The notes: a model not told the origin generated them from the sequence alone. A DNA stretch of 42,397 nt from an uncultured Clostridium sp. (GCA_947647595.1 CANSKZ010000011.1:1-42397), one strand, 5' to 3'; shown: positions 15,207 through 25,227, numbered from the stretch's first letter. Numbers and translations are program-made.

Positions 15207-15842
15207 TTAAAAGAAAATAATATACATTCCCATACCAATTAAAATGGCACCTGAAATTTTCTTTATTTTACTGAAATTCTTTTTTATCTTATCAAAAACA
15301 CCTTTCAATTTTTCCATTAATACGACTGATAAAATAAACGGAATTCCAAGTCCAATGCAATAAATAAGCATCAACAGTATTCCTTTTAATAATTGTTGTT
15401 GCTTTGCAACGAGCAGCAATGCGGAGCTTAAAAATGTTCCGATACACGGTGTCCAACTAATTGAAAATAGCATACCAAATAAAAATGATTTCATAAAATT
15501 TAAGTTTTGCAAATCAGCATTTACTGCTTTCCCTTTGCTCATAAATTTTAAATTTAGGAATTCCATATAATTTAGTCCAAATGCGATAATAACCATGCCA
15601 AATACAATCTTGATATATTTCATATAACTGCTTACTAGCTTTCCAACTTGACTTGCAAATATCGCTAATAATAAAAATATCGTTGTAAATCCCAATACGA
15701 AACCAACTGCATTTAAAATTGCTTTTTGGGATTTTTTTTCGTTTTTACCTGCAAAATAAGCAATATAAATGGGAAGCATTGGCAACAAACACGGTGATAT
15801 AAAACTCGCAATTCCTTCTAAAAAAGTAAATACATATTCCAT
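15207..15842 (-). CDS. ccdA: CcdA-type thiol-disulfide transporter
   Basis: An integral membrane protein of 211 residues with about six helices. The two redox cysteines lie in SPCLLPMLP (C18) and SWTPCIGTFLSS. It moves reducing equivalents from cytoplasmic thioredoxin to extracytoplasmic partners. ATG 15842 is chosen because AGAGGT lies five bases upstream; a longer in-frame extension to 15869 lacks a site. It is the first gene of the leftward operon, and the thioredoxin with an anchor follows. A sporulation or cell-wall redox role is plausible but not shown. Confidence 0.9.
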   Translation of the reverse strand: MEYVFTFLEGIASFISPCLLPMLPIYIAYFAGKNEKKSQKAILNAVGFVLGFTTIFLLLAIFASQVGKLVSSYMKYIKIVFGMVIIAFGLNYMEFLNLKFMSKGKAVNADLQNLNFMKSFLFGMLFSISWTPCIGTFLSSALLLVAKQQQLLKGILLMLIYCIGLGIPFILSVVLMEKLKGVFDKIKKNFSKIKKISGAILIGMGMYIIFF

Positions 15843-15966
15843 TTTAACCTCTACTTTATTTATTCTCAAAGTTTCTTATTGTATACTTATCTTATCATAG
15901 TTTTGAAAAAATAGCTAGTAATTTTTAATTAATAATTTTTTTAATTTTATTGAAAATATTATTATA

Positions 15967-15990
15967 AAAAAAAGACCAACTGGTCTTTTC
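15967..15990 (-). terminator. terminator of the glucosaminidase-like gene
   Basis: AAAAGACCA and TGGTCTTTT stem, followed on the leftward strand by eight T, directly after the stop at 15991. Confidence 0.75.
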
Positions 15991-16716
15991 CTATTTTACA
16001 ATCTGTGCCATTCTTCCATAAACTAAATTAGTCCAATTTGGATTAACTGGGCAAAATCTAGTTCTTACAGCAGATAATGTTTTTCCATAATAAAATCTTC
16101 CGCCTGGTGATAAATAGTTGTGGTGTAAAGTACTTGCAGCTTTTTCCAATCCTTGTTCTACCGAAGCAAATTGAATTAAACCGCCATTTCCCATTAAACT
16201 AATATAATTATGTGTTCTTCTATGATTTCCTGCAATGTCCCATCCAGATTCAGCTGAAATTAGTCCACAGAAAAATATTTCATTTAATTGATATTTTTCA
16301 CATATATCATAAATCAAACCTGCATTCTGCTCAAAAAATCCAGATGTATCTGCTCTAACTCCTGCTATCAAAGTAATAAAATCCTCTCTGGAAATGTTAC
16401 ATCTTACGGTTAAATCCATATCTTTTGAAATTGTAATTTCATCGATTGAATTGTACATTTCACGTTGACGTGCTTTCGCATATCTTGAAACAACTTCCTC
16501 GCTTGCAACCTCTCTTCTTGGCGTATAGGCAGCAACAATTGTTTCTGAATCTAACACTTTCTTCTCTTCTGTATAAACTTCCTCTTCTGTTAAATCTGCT
16601 ATTTTTTCGTTTATCTGCCCCAAATTTAAATTTACAATTATCATGCCTGTAACAAATACTAGCATACTTATCATAATTATCTCTTTTAAATTTTTGGTAC
16701 TTCTCTTGTTCTCCAT
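15991..16716 (-). CDS. membrane-anchored glucosaminidase/lysozyme-like protein
   Basis: The 241-residue protein has an N-terminal membrane helix (residues about 12-30, IIMISMLVFVTGMIIVNLNL), a charged linker and a lysozyme-like domain. The candidate catalytic Glu lies in FFCGLISAESGWDIAGNHRR, and SLMGNGGLIQFASVEQGLEK matches the later part of glucosaminidase domains. It probably trims peptidoglycan outside the cell. It is monocistronic with SD AAGGATG and its own terminator. The family call rests on the E-S-G-W and G-G-L-I-Q-F pattern and is moderate. Confidence 0.7.
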   Translation of the reverse strand: MENKRSTKNLKEIIMISMLVFVTGMIIVNLNLGQINEKIADLTEEEVYTEEKKVLDSETIVAAYTPRREVASEEVVSRYAKARQREMYNSIDEITISKDMDLTVRCNISREDFITLIAGVRADTSGFFEQNAGLIYDICEKYQLNEIFFCGLISAESGWDIAGNHRRTHNYISLMGNGGLIQFASVEQGLEKAASTLHHNYLSPGGRFYYGKTLSAVRTRFCPVNPNWTNLVYGRMAQIVK

Positions 16717-16760
16717 TTTTCATCCTTTCTTATTGGTAGATTTTTAATATATCATTAATA

Positions 16761-16790
16761 AAAAAGAATGTCAAATTTGACATCCTTTTT
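16761..16790 (-). terminator. terminator of the superoxide dismutase gene
   Basis: A near-perfect palindrome around TGTCAAATTTGACA, flanked by AAAAAG and CTTTTT, immediately after the stop at 16792. It resembles the TGTCAA-TTGACA promoter palindrome but has no -10 boxes. Confidence 0.7.
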
Positions 16791-16791
16791 C

Positions 16792-17379
16792 TTAAACTTC
16801 CTCAAACCTTTTACTCACTTCATTCCAATTTACAATATTCCAAAAGCTACTTATATAATTAGCACGATTTGCTTTATATTGCAGAAAATAAGAATGTTCC
16901 CACATATCGAGTGCAAGTAAAGGAACACAACCCCAAAGTGTTAAATTTTGATGTTTTTCACACTGCAAAATCTTTAAACTTTTCCATTTTGGAACCCACA
17001 CAAGCAAATTCCATCCAGAACCTTCTACCACTTTGCTACTCGCTGTAAACTGACTTTTAAACATTCCAAAAGTCCCAAAATCCTGATTTATTTGATTCAT
17101 TAATTTCATACTTGGTCTAGATTGCATTGCAGGTCCCATATTTTCGAAAAATAGTTCATGCAAAATAACCCCTGAACCTTGAAAGGATAATTCTTTTTCT
17201 AAACATTTTATTGTTTCAAAATCATTATTTTTTCTTGCTTGCTTTAGTTTTTCTTCCACTTTATTTGTATTTTCAATATAACCGGGATACAAAATATTAT
17301 AATGAATATCCAATGTTTCTCTACTATAAAAAGGTTCTAAAGCATTTAATGAATACGGTAATTTAATTTTTTGTAACAT
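16792..17379 (-). CDS. Fe/Mn superoxide dismutase family protein
   Basis: Dismutates superoxide in the cytoplasm. All four metal ligands can be placed: H26 (LDIHYNILY), H74 (GVILHELFF), D158 and H162 (DMWEHSYFLQY). The protein is 195 residues, normal for the family, but divergent: the usual HH-x3-HY segment has lost its second and third His, and the active-site region QGSGVILHELFF replaces N-x-AGHWNH. The SD AGGAGGGG is strong. Weak conservation leaves the choice of metal and the degree of activity open. Confidence 0.82.
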   Translation of the reverse strand: MLQKIKLPYSLNALEPFYSRETLDIHYNILYPGYIENTNKVEEKLKQARKNNDFETIKCLEKELSFQGSGVILHELFFENMGPAMQSRPSMKLMNQINQDFGTFGMFKSQFTASSKVVEGSGWNLLVWVPKWKSLKILQCEKHQNLTLWGCVPLLALDMWEHSYFLQYKANRANYISSFWNIVNWNEVSKRFEEV

Positions 17380-17479
17380 CCTGAACCCCTCCTGTTAAAC
17401 TATATTAAAATAAATGAAATTTATGCCTTATCTTTAATACAATTATTTACATAACAAATTATTTTTTCATTCTTTTTCC

Positions 17480-17508
17480 TTGCTCAAATAACTGATTTAC
17501 TATATAAT
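17480..17508 (+). promoter_or_regulatory. promoter of the membrane-anchored hypothetical
   Basis: TTGCTC (17480-17485), 17 bases, TATAAT (17503-17508), about 25 bases before the ATG. Confidence 0.6.
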
Positions 17509-17532
17509 TAATTCAAATAAGGAGGTGAAAAA

Positions 17533-18330
17533 ATGGAAGAAAAAAATAATAAAAATCATGTTTTATATCTTATAATTATTGTTCTTTTAATTATCATTAT
17601 TGCAATGTTGTGGTATCAATTATCACAAGTAAATAATTCTAACACGGAAAGTATTGGTCAACTTCAAAACAACTTATCTGCAAAAGACACTCAAATAGCT
17701 ACTCTCGAAAATACTCTTGACAATTTAACTAACACCACAGAAAATACAACTTCATCTACTACAACCAATAATACTTCTAATACTTCAAAAACAAACTCTA
17801 CTAATTACACAGAAATTACAAATGCATTAAATGGTATTGATGTTCTATATGTTACAAATGCTATCGAAAATAGCGATTCTACTTATACTTTGCAAGGCGT
17901 AATTTATACACAATATACGCTTTCCAAAGATGAATTGAATTCAATTCAAAAAGCTGGTTCTATGAAATTAGATGGAAATACATATACTGTAAAACCAAAT
18001 GGTAATGAATATGATGTATCAGATTCAACTGACTATGTTCTTTATAAGATAAAATCAAAAAATTCTAATGAATATTATCTAGAGCGCCAAGCACAATTAT
18101 CTGATGTTTGGAAACTAAGCAATGAATTCAGAGAAATTACTGTTGCAAGTAATCTTACTTGTACTGGATTAGGTTATGAATCTGATACTACGATTGCTAA
18201 ATACTTCGAGAATTACACATCATCAACGCCTGTTGAAACAACAACACCTGATGCTACTAAAACATTTTCATTTACATTCCAAAATGGAAAATGCACAAAA
18301 GTTGTTAATGAACTTACTTCACTAGAATAA
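17533..18330 (+). CDS. membrane-anchored extracytoplasmic hypothetical protein
   Basis: The 265-residue protein starts with a short basic end and a strong membrane helix (residues 9-29, HVLYLIIIVLLIIIIAMLWY), then a coiled coil (IGQLQNNLSAKDTQIATLEN). A Thr/Ser/Asn linker follows (residues about 74-98), then an outer globular domain with many short strands. I do not recognise that domain. The SD AAGGAGGTG is perfect. Monocistronic, with its own promoter and a bidirectional terminator. Its design is that of a cell-surface protein. Confidence 0.65.
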   Translation: MEEKNNKNHVLYLIIIVLLIIIIAMLWYQLSQVNNSNTESIGQLQNNLSAKDTQIATLENTLDNLTNTTENTTSSTTTNNTSNTSKTNSTNYTEITNALNGIDVLYVTNAIENSDSTYTLQGVIYTQYTLSKDELNSIQKAGSMKLDGNTYTVKPNGNEYDVSDSTDYVLYKIKSKNSNEYYLERQAQLSDVWKLSNEFREITVASNLTCTGLGYESDTTIAKYFENYTSSTPVETTTPDATKTFSFTFQNGKCTKVVNELTSLE

Positions 18331-18343
18331 TAAATAGAATAAC

Positions 18344-18380
18344 AAAAATGCTATCTTTTATTTCTAAGATAGCATTTTTA
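18344..18380. terminator. bidirectional terminator
   Basis: AAAAATGCTATCTT and AAGATAGCATTTTT form a long stem between two convergent genes. Confidence 0.8.
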
Positions 18381-18383
18381 TTT

Positions 18384-21351
18384 CTATTTTTCAGCCAAAG
18401 CTAACATATCTTTTTTTAATTTTGCTAATTGTTTTTCTGCATCTTTCATGGTTTTACCTTTTACGCCCATGTAAAACTTAATTTTTGGCTCTGTTCCTGA
18501 AGGACGCACACAACACCATACATCATTTTCCATAGCATAATACAATACATTCGATATTGGAAGACCTGTTTTGGATTCTTTTCCTGTCTTCATATCCATA
18601 ACCACATCTTTTTTATAATCTCTAATTTCAAGCACTTCATAATTGCTAATTTTCTTAGGTGGATGATTACGAATAGCATTCATAATTTCTTTTATTTTTA
18701 CTGCTCCATCTGCTCCTTTTAAAGTTATCATAACAGTTTCTTCTCTATAATATCCATACTTTTCATAAATTTTCAACATTTGGTCCCACAATGTCAACCC
18801 TTGTTTTTTGTAAAATGCAGCCGCCTCACAAAGAAGCATTACTGCGGTAATTCCGTCTTTATCTCTGCCATGTGTTCCAACCAAACAACCATAACTTTCT
18901 TCAAATCCAAATACATATTCATGTTCTCCTGTAGTCTCAAAATTTCGAATCTGTTCGCCAATAAATTTAAAACCAGTTAATGTTTCCACAAAATGCATTC
19001 CATATTCTTTCGCAATTCTACCAGCCAAATTAGAAGAAACAATCGTTGATACAAAAGCTGGATTTTTTGGCATTAAACCTTTTTCTTTTCTTTGAGATAA
19101 CACGTATTCTGCAATCAACAAAGCAGACATATTTCCTGAAAAAGTCACATATTCTCCTGTTTTTGAATCTTTCGAAAATACTCCTAATCGGTCAGCATCT
19201 GGGTCTGTCGCCAAAACCACATCTGCATCTACTTTTTTTGCTAGTTTCAAGGCTAGCTCAAATGCTTTTGGGTCTTCTGGATTTGGATATTCTACAGTTG
19301 GGAAATTTCCATTTGGCAATTCTTGCTCAGGAACTACATATACGTTCTTAAAACCAAGCTCCGATAAAACCCTTTGTACAGGCTTATTTCCAGTCCCATG
19401 AAGTGGCGTATAAACAATGTTTAAATCTTTTTCCATTTCTTTAATAATTTCTGGATTTAAGACTTGTTTCTTAATCGCATTCAAATATAATTTATCCATT
19501 GCACTTCCAATAATATTGTACAATCCAGAATTTTGTGCCTCTTCATAACTCATTCTCTTGACTAACGAATAATCGGTTACATTATTCACTTCTTCAATAA
19601 TTTCTTTATCTTTTGGCGCCACAATTTGTGCACCATCGTCCCAATATACTTTGTATCCATTATATTCTGGTGGATTATGACTTGCTGTAATCATAATTCC
19701 TGCCATACAACCAAGTTCTCGAACAGCAAATGATAATTCTGGAACTGGCTTAATTTCATCAAAAATAAAAGTTTTAATTCCGTTTGCATTTAAGCATAAC
19801 GCAGTTTCAATTGCAAATTCTTTGGACATTCTTCTTGAATCATAAGAAATTGCAACTCCTTTATTTTCGCCACCTTCATGTAAAATGAAATTTGCCAAAC
19901 CTTGTGTCGCTTTCGTAACTGTATAAACATTCATTCGATTGGTTCCATTTCCAATAACGCCTCTTAAACCTGCGGTTCCAAACTCTAAATCCTTATAAAA
20001 TCGATCTTTAATTTCCTCTTCGTCACTTGCAATTAATAATAATTCGTGGCGTGTTTCTTCGTCAAAGGCTGGATTTGTACACCATTCGCTATATTTTTTC
20101 ATGTAGTTTAATTTTGAGAAAAAGTCTGTATATAATTTTCTTGCTGTTTCAGGACTATCCACACCTTCTGCATTTTTAATTGGGGCAAATTCTTCTTCCC
20201 TTTTTACTCTTAACGTAAGCACATTTTCTAACATCTCAAAAGAGTCAAAAATAAACATTTCAAATTTATACGCATTTGGTTTATCGGCAACAATTAATTT
20301 TCCATCTTTGTCAATGTAATTTGCCTTTTTCTGAGCGGTGTGATATGGCAATTTTAAATCCATTACTTTTTCTAAAGCTTTAATATTAAATAATTGCATA
20401 ATCGCATTCGCATCGCCATATACCAAAGAACCATAATCGTCTCTCATATTTGCCATTTCACCAGATATTTCAGTATATTCAATCACGCCAACTTTTCCAT
20501 TTTTCTTACAAATAACACCAACTTTTTCTTTTGGGTCAATTTTTTCTACAGATTTTACCGCACTAAAAACTTTATTCGAAACTGCCATTCCAATTAATAA
20601 TGGGTCCACCAAATTCGCCAAAATATTATCTACACCACTAATAAAAATCCATTCGATTCCATTTTCTTTCATTTCATTAATGACATTGCTTCTTTCCATC
20701 GATTGAAGCGTTCCGCCATGACCATTTGCTGCTTCTTTAATTCCACCATTTTCGTTTAACAATATTTTTCCGCTCTAAATCTAACATTGGCAATTGCCCC
20801 TGTTTAAAGAAATGCACTGCCTCTTTTGGATAACCAAAATAATTGTGCTCTTCAAAAAACTGAATGGTTTGATTGTTATTTTCTTCACTCGTCATAATGT
20901 ACCAAGGAATAATTGTTTCATATTTGAACATCGCTTTTTTGATTCCTTCACACAATAACTCGAAAATTGATTTTTGAGAATCCAATCCTAAATCATAAGT
21001 TCCTTTTGGTCCTTTATGTCCCAATCTTGTTCCTTGCCCTCCAGCCATTGTTACAACAGCATATTTTCCTTTTCGAATTGCTTCGATTCCTTTTTGTTCA
21101 AACATATTTTTTTCTGCTGATGTTAATTTAGCTTTTTCAACATATTCAACTGGTTCAATAATTTCCTTTTTTAAATCTGGAACTTGATTAGCGTTTTTAT
21201 ATAAATTTTCCATTAATTCAAAATCTATATTTTCAATTTTATTTAATAATTGTTTTTGTTCTTCCAAATTCATTTTATCATAAAACATTAATAAATGTTC
21301 TTGCCCATATTTCTCCAACTTTTTTTTGATTTCTGTAAGTCTCTTATCCAT
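18384..21351 (-). CDS. UDPGP-type uridylyltransferase fused to phosphoglucomutase, split by a +1 shift at CGG
   Basis: The first frame (21351 to 20737) holds the nucleotide-binding loop AGGQGTRLG (103-111) and ends shortly after GQLPMLDLE. The +1 frame gives GKILLNENGGIKEAANGHGG, then SGVDNILANLVDPLLIG, completing the UDPGP domain (about 1-400). It runs on into a full phosphohexomutase: TASHNPPEYNGYK (phosphoserine near 557), DPDADRLG, GFEESYG and RPSGTEPKIKFY. Skipping the C of CGG (20772-20770) joins them, E-G-K-I-L, into exactly 988 codons. One chain could turn glucose-6-phosphate into UDP-glucose, though a GlcNAc version is not excluded. SD AAAGGAG. The phosphomutase half alone lacks a plausible start. 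Confidence 0.85.
20770..20772 (-). other. CGG codon at the reading-frame break of the UDPGP-phosphoglucomutase
   Basis: GAG CGG AAA in the first frame becomes GAG-C-GGA AAA ATA TTG. It lies in the middle of the UDPGP domain, in a gene for central sugar metabolism. Confidence 0.75.
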
Positions 21352-21407
21352 GCTAAAACTCGTCTCCTTTCAAAAATATCCTTAATGAATATTATCAATT
21401 TCTTCTC

Positions 21408-21436
21408 ATTCTATACCATTTTATTTTATAAGTCAA
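21408..21436 (-). promoter_or_regulatory. promoter of the UDPGP-phosphoglucomutase gene
   Basis: Leftward TTGACT (21436-21431), 17 bases, TAGAAT (21413-21408). Confidence 0.65.
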
Positions 21437-21509
21437 CCTTTGTTTTCATGGGACGAAGAGCGTTGTTAATTCAGTAAAAAAACAATTTTCCTCTAAAAAG
21501 ATAGAATAT

Positions 21510-21555
21510 AAAAAATGAGCACATTCTTGATTTTCAAGCTTGTTCTCATTTTTCA
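21510..21555 (-). terminator. terminator of the hypothetical gene at 21558
   Basis: AAAATGAG and CTCATTTT outer stem with CTTGA/TCAAG inner stem, followed by A-rich sequence on the leftward side. Confidence 0.5.
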
Positions 21556-21557
21556 TT

Positions 21558-22034
21558 TTACAATGTAATTTTTCTATAACTATTTTGTGTATATCCTGTG
21601 AAAACTTCTTCTGGATATTTTTCACCAGATGTATTTACAACTTTATCATGCCCATCTAAAATCTCTTGCAAATTTGCACTTCCTTGCATCATTTCATAAC
21701 AATTCAAAATCGTGCAATTTTCTTTTCGATTCATAATTCTTTGATTTGCTTCTTTTATAAATTCGTCTTTTCCACTAACAATCATCAATTTATCTTTGAT
21801 ATCACATTCATATAAATAACCTAAATTCTTGTTTTTCCAATCTATCTCCAATAGATTTCTGGACTTCTTCCCTTGTATCTTTTCAATTACTTTTTTCGCG
21901 CCTCTACTCATATCTGTTTCCATTATTGTTACGATTTCTGTATCTTCATTGATTCTTTTGTTTATATATGGTAAAAGCATCGTAATCAAATGAATATCAT
22001 TTACGTAAAAACAACATAATCTTTTCTTATTCAT
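21558..22034 (-). CDS. hypothetical protein, 158 aa
   Basis: No family recognised. The start is ATG 22034 (MNKKRLCCFYVNDIHLITML) because GGAGGT lies six bases upstream; the longer frame to 22073 includes that site. It looks like a small alpha/beta protein with a possible nucleotide-binding-like opening and the segments TIMETDMSRGAKKVIEKIQG and LMIVSGKDEFIKEANQRIM. Monocistronic, divergent from spoIIR. Confidence 0.6.
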   Translation of the reverse strand: MNKKRLCCFYVNDIHLITMLLPYINKRINEDTEIVTIMETDMSRGAKKVIEKIQGKKSRNLLEIDWKNKNLGYLYECDIKDKLMIVSGKDEFIKEANQRIMNRKENCTILNCYEMMQGSANLQEILDGHDKVVNTSGEKYPEEVFTGYTQNSYRKITL

Positions 22035-22074
22035 AGTATTACCTCCATATATTTCATAAAAGGATTTTACCATT

Positions 22075-22337
22075 TCAATCCTTAGAGGTCAAACACTTTC
22101 GTGTCTTCTTTTTCGACAGAAAATTCACTTTTTGGCATTTTTCCAACATTTCGACAACACGATTTTACTACAAAACAACAAAATACACGTTTTTTCCTCT
22201 CTTTACGACCTCATTTTTTGTAACATTTTCGCAATATTTTTGTAATATTTTTGTAACATTTTTTTGCATAATTTATTCTTTTTGGTTAATACTTTAATTA
22301 ATAGAAAATTTTATAAAATTTAGAAAGGAAATCTAAT
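22075..22337. promoter_or_regulatory. spoIIR upstream region
   Basis: A 263-bp divergent spacer. Near 22200-22265 the motif TTTTGTAACATTTT recurs as near-direct repeats. GCATA (22266-22270) and GGTTAATAC (22284-22292) weakly resemble a sigma-F promoter, as expected for spoIIR, but the spacing is 13 instead of about 15. A conventional promoter is not obvious. Low confidence. Confidence 0.3.
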
Positions 22338-22958
22338 ATGAGAAAATTTTTTAAAAATTTCATAATTATATCAATTTTATTTATTCTGTTTTTTATTATA
22401 ACTGCCTATTCCTATGCTACCACTATTTCCAATGGACTAGCTGAAAATATATTTCGACTTCATATTTTAGCTAACAGTGATTCAGAAGAAGATCAAACCT
22501 TAAAATTAAAAGTACGTGATGCTATCTTAAATTATATGGAAACTTTAACAGCAGATATGTCAGACAAGCAAGCTGTTATTACTTTAGCCAAAGAGCACAC
22601 ACAAGATTTCAAAAAAATCGCAGAACAAACTATTCAAGAAAATGGTTATTCCTATTCGGCTAATATAGAAATTGGTAATTTTTATTTTCCAACAAAATAT
22701 TATGGCAATATTTCCCTACCTGCTGGAAATTACGATGCTTTAAAAATAGAAATTGGTAAAGCAGAAGGTCAAAACTGGTGGTGCTCCTTATTCCCACCAT
22801 TATGCTTTGTTAGTGTATCCTCAGGTGTTGTAGACGAGGAAGGGGAAGAATATTTAAAAGAAAATTTATCAGACGAAGAATTCGCAATTGTTTCTGATTC
22901 ATCTGATAAAGTCCAATTTAAGTTTAAAATTATTGAATTCTTAAACAAAAAAGGATAA
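22338..22958 (+). CDS. spoIIR: stage II sporulation protein R
   Basis: Secreted forespore signal that triggers SpoIIGA processing of pro-sigma-E in the mother cell. The 206-residue protein has a signal peptide/anchor (residues about 8-30), then NGLAENIFRLHILANSDSEE and DQTLKLKVRDAILNYM, the SpoIIR signature, and QNWWCSLFPPLCFV late. SD AGAAAGG. Confirms an endospore former. A T-rich terminator follows directly. Confidence 0.92.
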   Translation: MRKFFKNFIIISILFILFFIITAYSYATTISNGLAENIFRLHILANSDSEEDQTLKLKVRDAILNYMETLTADMSDKQAVITLAKEHTQDFKKIAEQTIQENGYSYSANIEIGNFYFPTKYYGNISLPAGNYDALKIEIGKAEGQNWWCSLFPPLCFVSVSSGVVDEEGEEYLKENLSDEEFAIVSDSSDKVQFKFKIIEFLNKKG

Positions 22959-22964
22959 AAAAGG

Positions 22965-23008
22965 AAAAGAGCATTTATTATGATGTCAAAATAGAATGCT
23001 CTTTTTTT
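22965..23008 (+). terminator. terminator after spoIIR
   Basis: AAAAGAGCATT and AATGCTCTTTT stem followed by a T-run. Confidence 0.8.
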
Positions 23009-23054
23009 ATTTCCTATCAAAATAAAAAGAATTCAAAATTTTTTTAAAATTATA

Positions 23055-23083
23055 TTGTAAATATTTACCTTTTATGATATAGT
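23055..23083 (+). promoter_or_regulatory. murA promoter
   Basis: TTGTAA (23055-23060), 17 bases, TATAGT (23078-23083). Confidence 0.55.
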
Positions 23084-23138
23084 CCCCTATGAGTGAAATT
23101 TTGTACTCTAAATCATACAAAATCTGGGAGGAATTGTT

Positions 23139-24398
23139 TTGGAAAAACTAGTCATTACAGGAAATACTCCTTTAAAAGGTGAAGTTGTAATCAGTGGCGC
23201 AAAAAATGCTGCTGTAGCTATTATTCCTGCAACTTTATTAATTAATGGAATTTGTACCATTGATAATTTACCAAACATCAGTGATGTAAAATTATATTGT
23301 GATATATTAAAAAGTTTAGGTTCTGTTATCACTTGGAATTCCGAAAACGAAGTAACCATTGATAATCGAAATATAAATTCGTATAAAGCTCCATCTGATA
23401 TTACTAGCAAATTTAGAGCATCTTACTATTTAATTGGTAGTTTACTAGGAAGATGCAAAAAAGCCCAAGTTGGACTGCCTGGCGGTTGCAATTTAGGAGC
23501 TAGACCAATTGACCAACATGTTAAAGGATTCGAAGCACTTGGAGCAGATGTTGAAGTTTCTAATGGAAATATTACTGCAAAAGCTAAAAAACTAACCGCA
23601 AATTCAATTTATATGGATGTTGTATCCGTTGGAGCAACCATTAATGTTATGCTTGCTAGTGTTTTGGCTGAAGGAACTACCATTATTGATAATGCTGCTA
23701 AAGAACCACATATCGTTGATGTTGCCAATTTTCTAAATACGATGGGCGCTGATATTCGTGGGGCTGGAACAGATATTATTAAAGTCAACGGCGTGAAAGA
23801 ATTAAAAGGAAATGCAACCTATTCAGTTGTTCCTGACCAAATTGAAGCTGGGACTTTTATGTTAGCAGCAGTTGCATCAAAAGGCGATGTTGTGATTAAA
23901 AATTGTATTACAAAGCACTTAGAATCCATTACCGCAAAAATCATTGAAATTGGTGGAAATGTAGACGCAAATGGAGACCATTTACGTGTTTGGTGTAACA
24001 CAAGGACAAATAAAGCAACCATTAAAACATTACCCTATCCAGGATTTCCAACTGATTTACAACCTCAAATGGGCGTTGTTTTGTCTCTTTCAAAAGGTAC
24101 AAGCATTATTAATGAAAGTATTTGGGAATCACGCTTTCAATATACTGCGGAATTAAATAAAATGGGTGCTAAAATAACAGCTCAAGGAAAAAGTGCCGTA
24201 TTTGAAGGCGTAGATAAGTTAAATGCTGCTCCTGTTTATGCTTGCGATTTACGTGCTGGTGCCGCTTTAATTATCGCTGGAATTGTAGCCAAAGGAAAAA
24301 CAGAAATTTATAATCTAAACTATATTGACCGTGGCTACGAAAATATTGAAGATAAATTCAGAAAATTAGGTGCAAAAATCGAAAGAATTGATGAATAA
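23139..24398 (+). CDS. murA: UDP-N-acetylglucosamine 1-carboxyvinyltransferase MurA
   Basis: First committed step of peptidoglycan synthesis: enolpyruvyl transfer from PEP to UDP-GlcNAc in the cytoplasm. The 419-residue protein has K22 and N23 in GAKNAAVAI, the catalytic and fosfomycin-target Cys C117 in LPGGCNLGARPID, and the ending DLRAGAALIIAGIVAKGKTE. The start codon is TTG 23139, supported by GGGAGG eight bases upstream; no ATG is near. It leads the murA-walJ pair. I found no in-frame CGG in its 420 codons. Confidence 0.95.
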   Translation: MEKLVITGNTPLKGEVVISGAKNAAVAIIPATLLINGICTIDNLPNISDVKLYCDILKSLGSVITWNSENEVTIDNRNINSYKAPSDITSKFRASYYLIGSLLGRCKKAQVGLPGGCNLGARPIDQHVKGFEALGADVEVSNGNITAKAKKLTANSIYMDVVSVGATINVMLASVLAEGTTIIDNAAKEPHIVDVANFLNTMGADIRGAGTDIIKVNGVKELKGNATYSVVPDQIEAGTFMLAAVASKGDVVIKNCITKHLESITAKIIEIGGNVDANGDHLRVWCNTRTNKATIKTLPYPGFPTDLQPQMGVVLSLSKGTSIINESIWESRFQYTAELNKMGAKITAQGKSAVFEGVDKLNAAPVYACDLRAGAALIIAGIVAKGKTEIYNLNYIDRGYENIEDKFRKLGAKIERIDE

Positions 24399-24435
24399 CA
24401 AATTGATAAAATATTAGTAAAATTAGGATAAAATT

Positions 24436-25227
24436 ATGATAAAGTTTTGTAGTATTTTTAGTGGCAGTTCTGGTAACTGCCTATTTATAAATTCAAACCA
24501 TACCAAATTATTAATTGATGCTGGTGTAAGTTGTAAAAAAATTGGAGAAGGTCTTACAGAAATTGGGGAATCCATTGCAGATATTGATGCTATTTTGGTA
24601 ACACATGAGCATTCTGACCATGTGCAAAGTATTGGAACCATCTCTCAAAAATTCAATATTCCAGTTTATGCAAATATCGAAACTTGGAATGCTATGGAAA
24701 AACAACGCAATAAAATTGACCAAAATAACATCCATACTTTTAAAAATGACCAAGATTTTAAATTAAATGATTTAACCATTCATCCTTTCAGTACACCTCA
24801 TGATGCTGCAAATCCTTGTGGATTTAATATTCATGATGGTTCAAAAAGGCTAAGTATCGCTACTGATTTAGGACACATGAATAATGATTTAATTTCAGAA
24901 TTATACAATAGCTCCTTTGTCTTTTTAGAATCCAATTATGACCCAGAAATTTTGAAAGTATCGAAGTATCCATTTCCTTTAAAACAACGTATCAGTGGAC
25001 CACACGGACATTTATCAAACTCTTCTGCTGGAAAAACGATATCAAATTTATTATTAAAAAAAGATTTGAAGGAAGTTATGCTCGGACATTTGAGCAAGGA
25101 AAATAATTTTCCAGAATTAGCTTATCAAACTGTGGCTAATGAATTAATCGAAAATAATAGTGACTTAAACACCATTCGACTTTCAGTAGCAAATCGTTAT
25201 TCACCTAGTAAAATCGTCAATATTTAA
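24436..25227 (+). CDS. walJ: WalJ/YycJ-type MBL-fold protein
   Basis: The 263-residue metallo-beta-lactamase fold opens FCSIFSGSSGNCLFINSNHT, with zinc motif THEHSDHV (about residues 56-63) and later DLGHM and GHLSKENN. Close in layout to YycJ, a double-stranded DNA exonuclease-like member of the WalK/WalR neighbourhood. Here it follows murA by 37 bp instead of the two-component genes. SD is weak (TAGGATAAA), so it may be coupled to murA. Confidence 0.85.
   Translation: MIKFCSIFSGSSGNCLFINSNHTKLLIDAGVSCKKIGEGLTEIGESIADIDAILVTHEHSDHVQSIGTISQKFNIPVYANIETWNAMEKQRNKIDQNNIHTFKNDQDFKLNDLTIHPFSTPHDAANPCGFNIHDGSKRLSIATDLGHMNNDLISELYNSSFVFLESNYDPEILKVSKYPFPLKQRISGPHGHLSNSSAGKTISNLLLKKDLKEVMLGHLSKENNFPELAYQTVANELIENNSDLNTIRLSVANRYSPSKIVNI

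Noticed and set aside
16761..16790. Fifth copy of the TGTCAA-TTGACA promoter repeat
   Set aside because: It has no -10 boxes at the right spacing and has the layout of an intrinsic terminator behind the dismutase gene.
22266..22292. Sigma-F promoter for spoIIR
   Set aside because: Box spacing is 13 rather than about 15 and the -10 matches poorly; kept only as a low-confidence remark.
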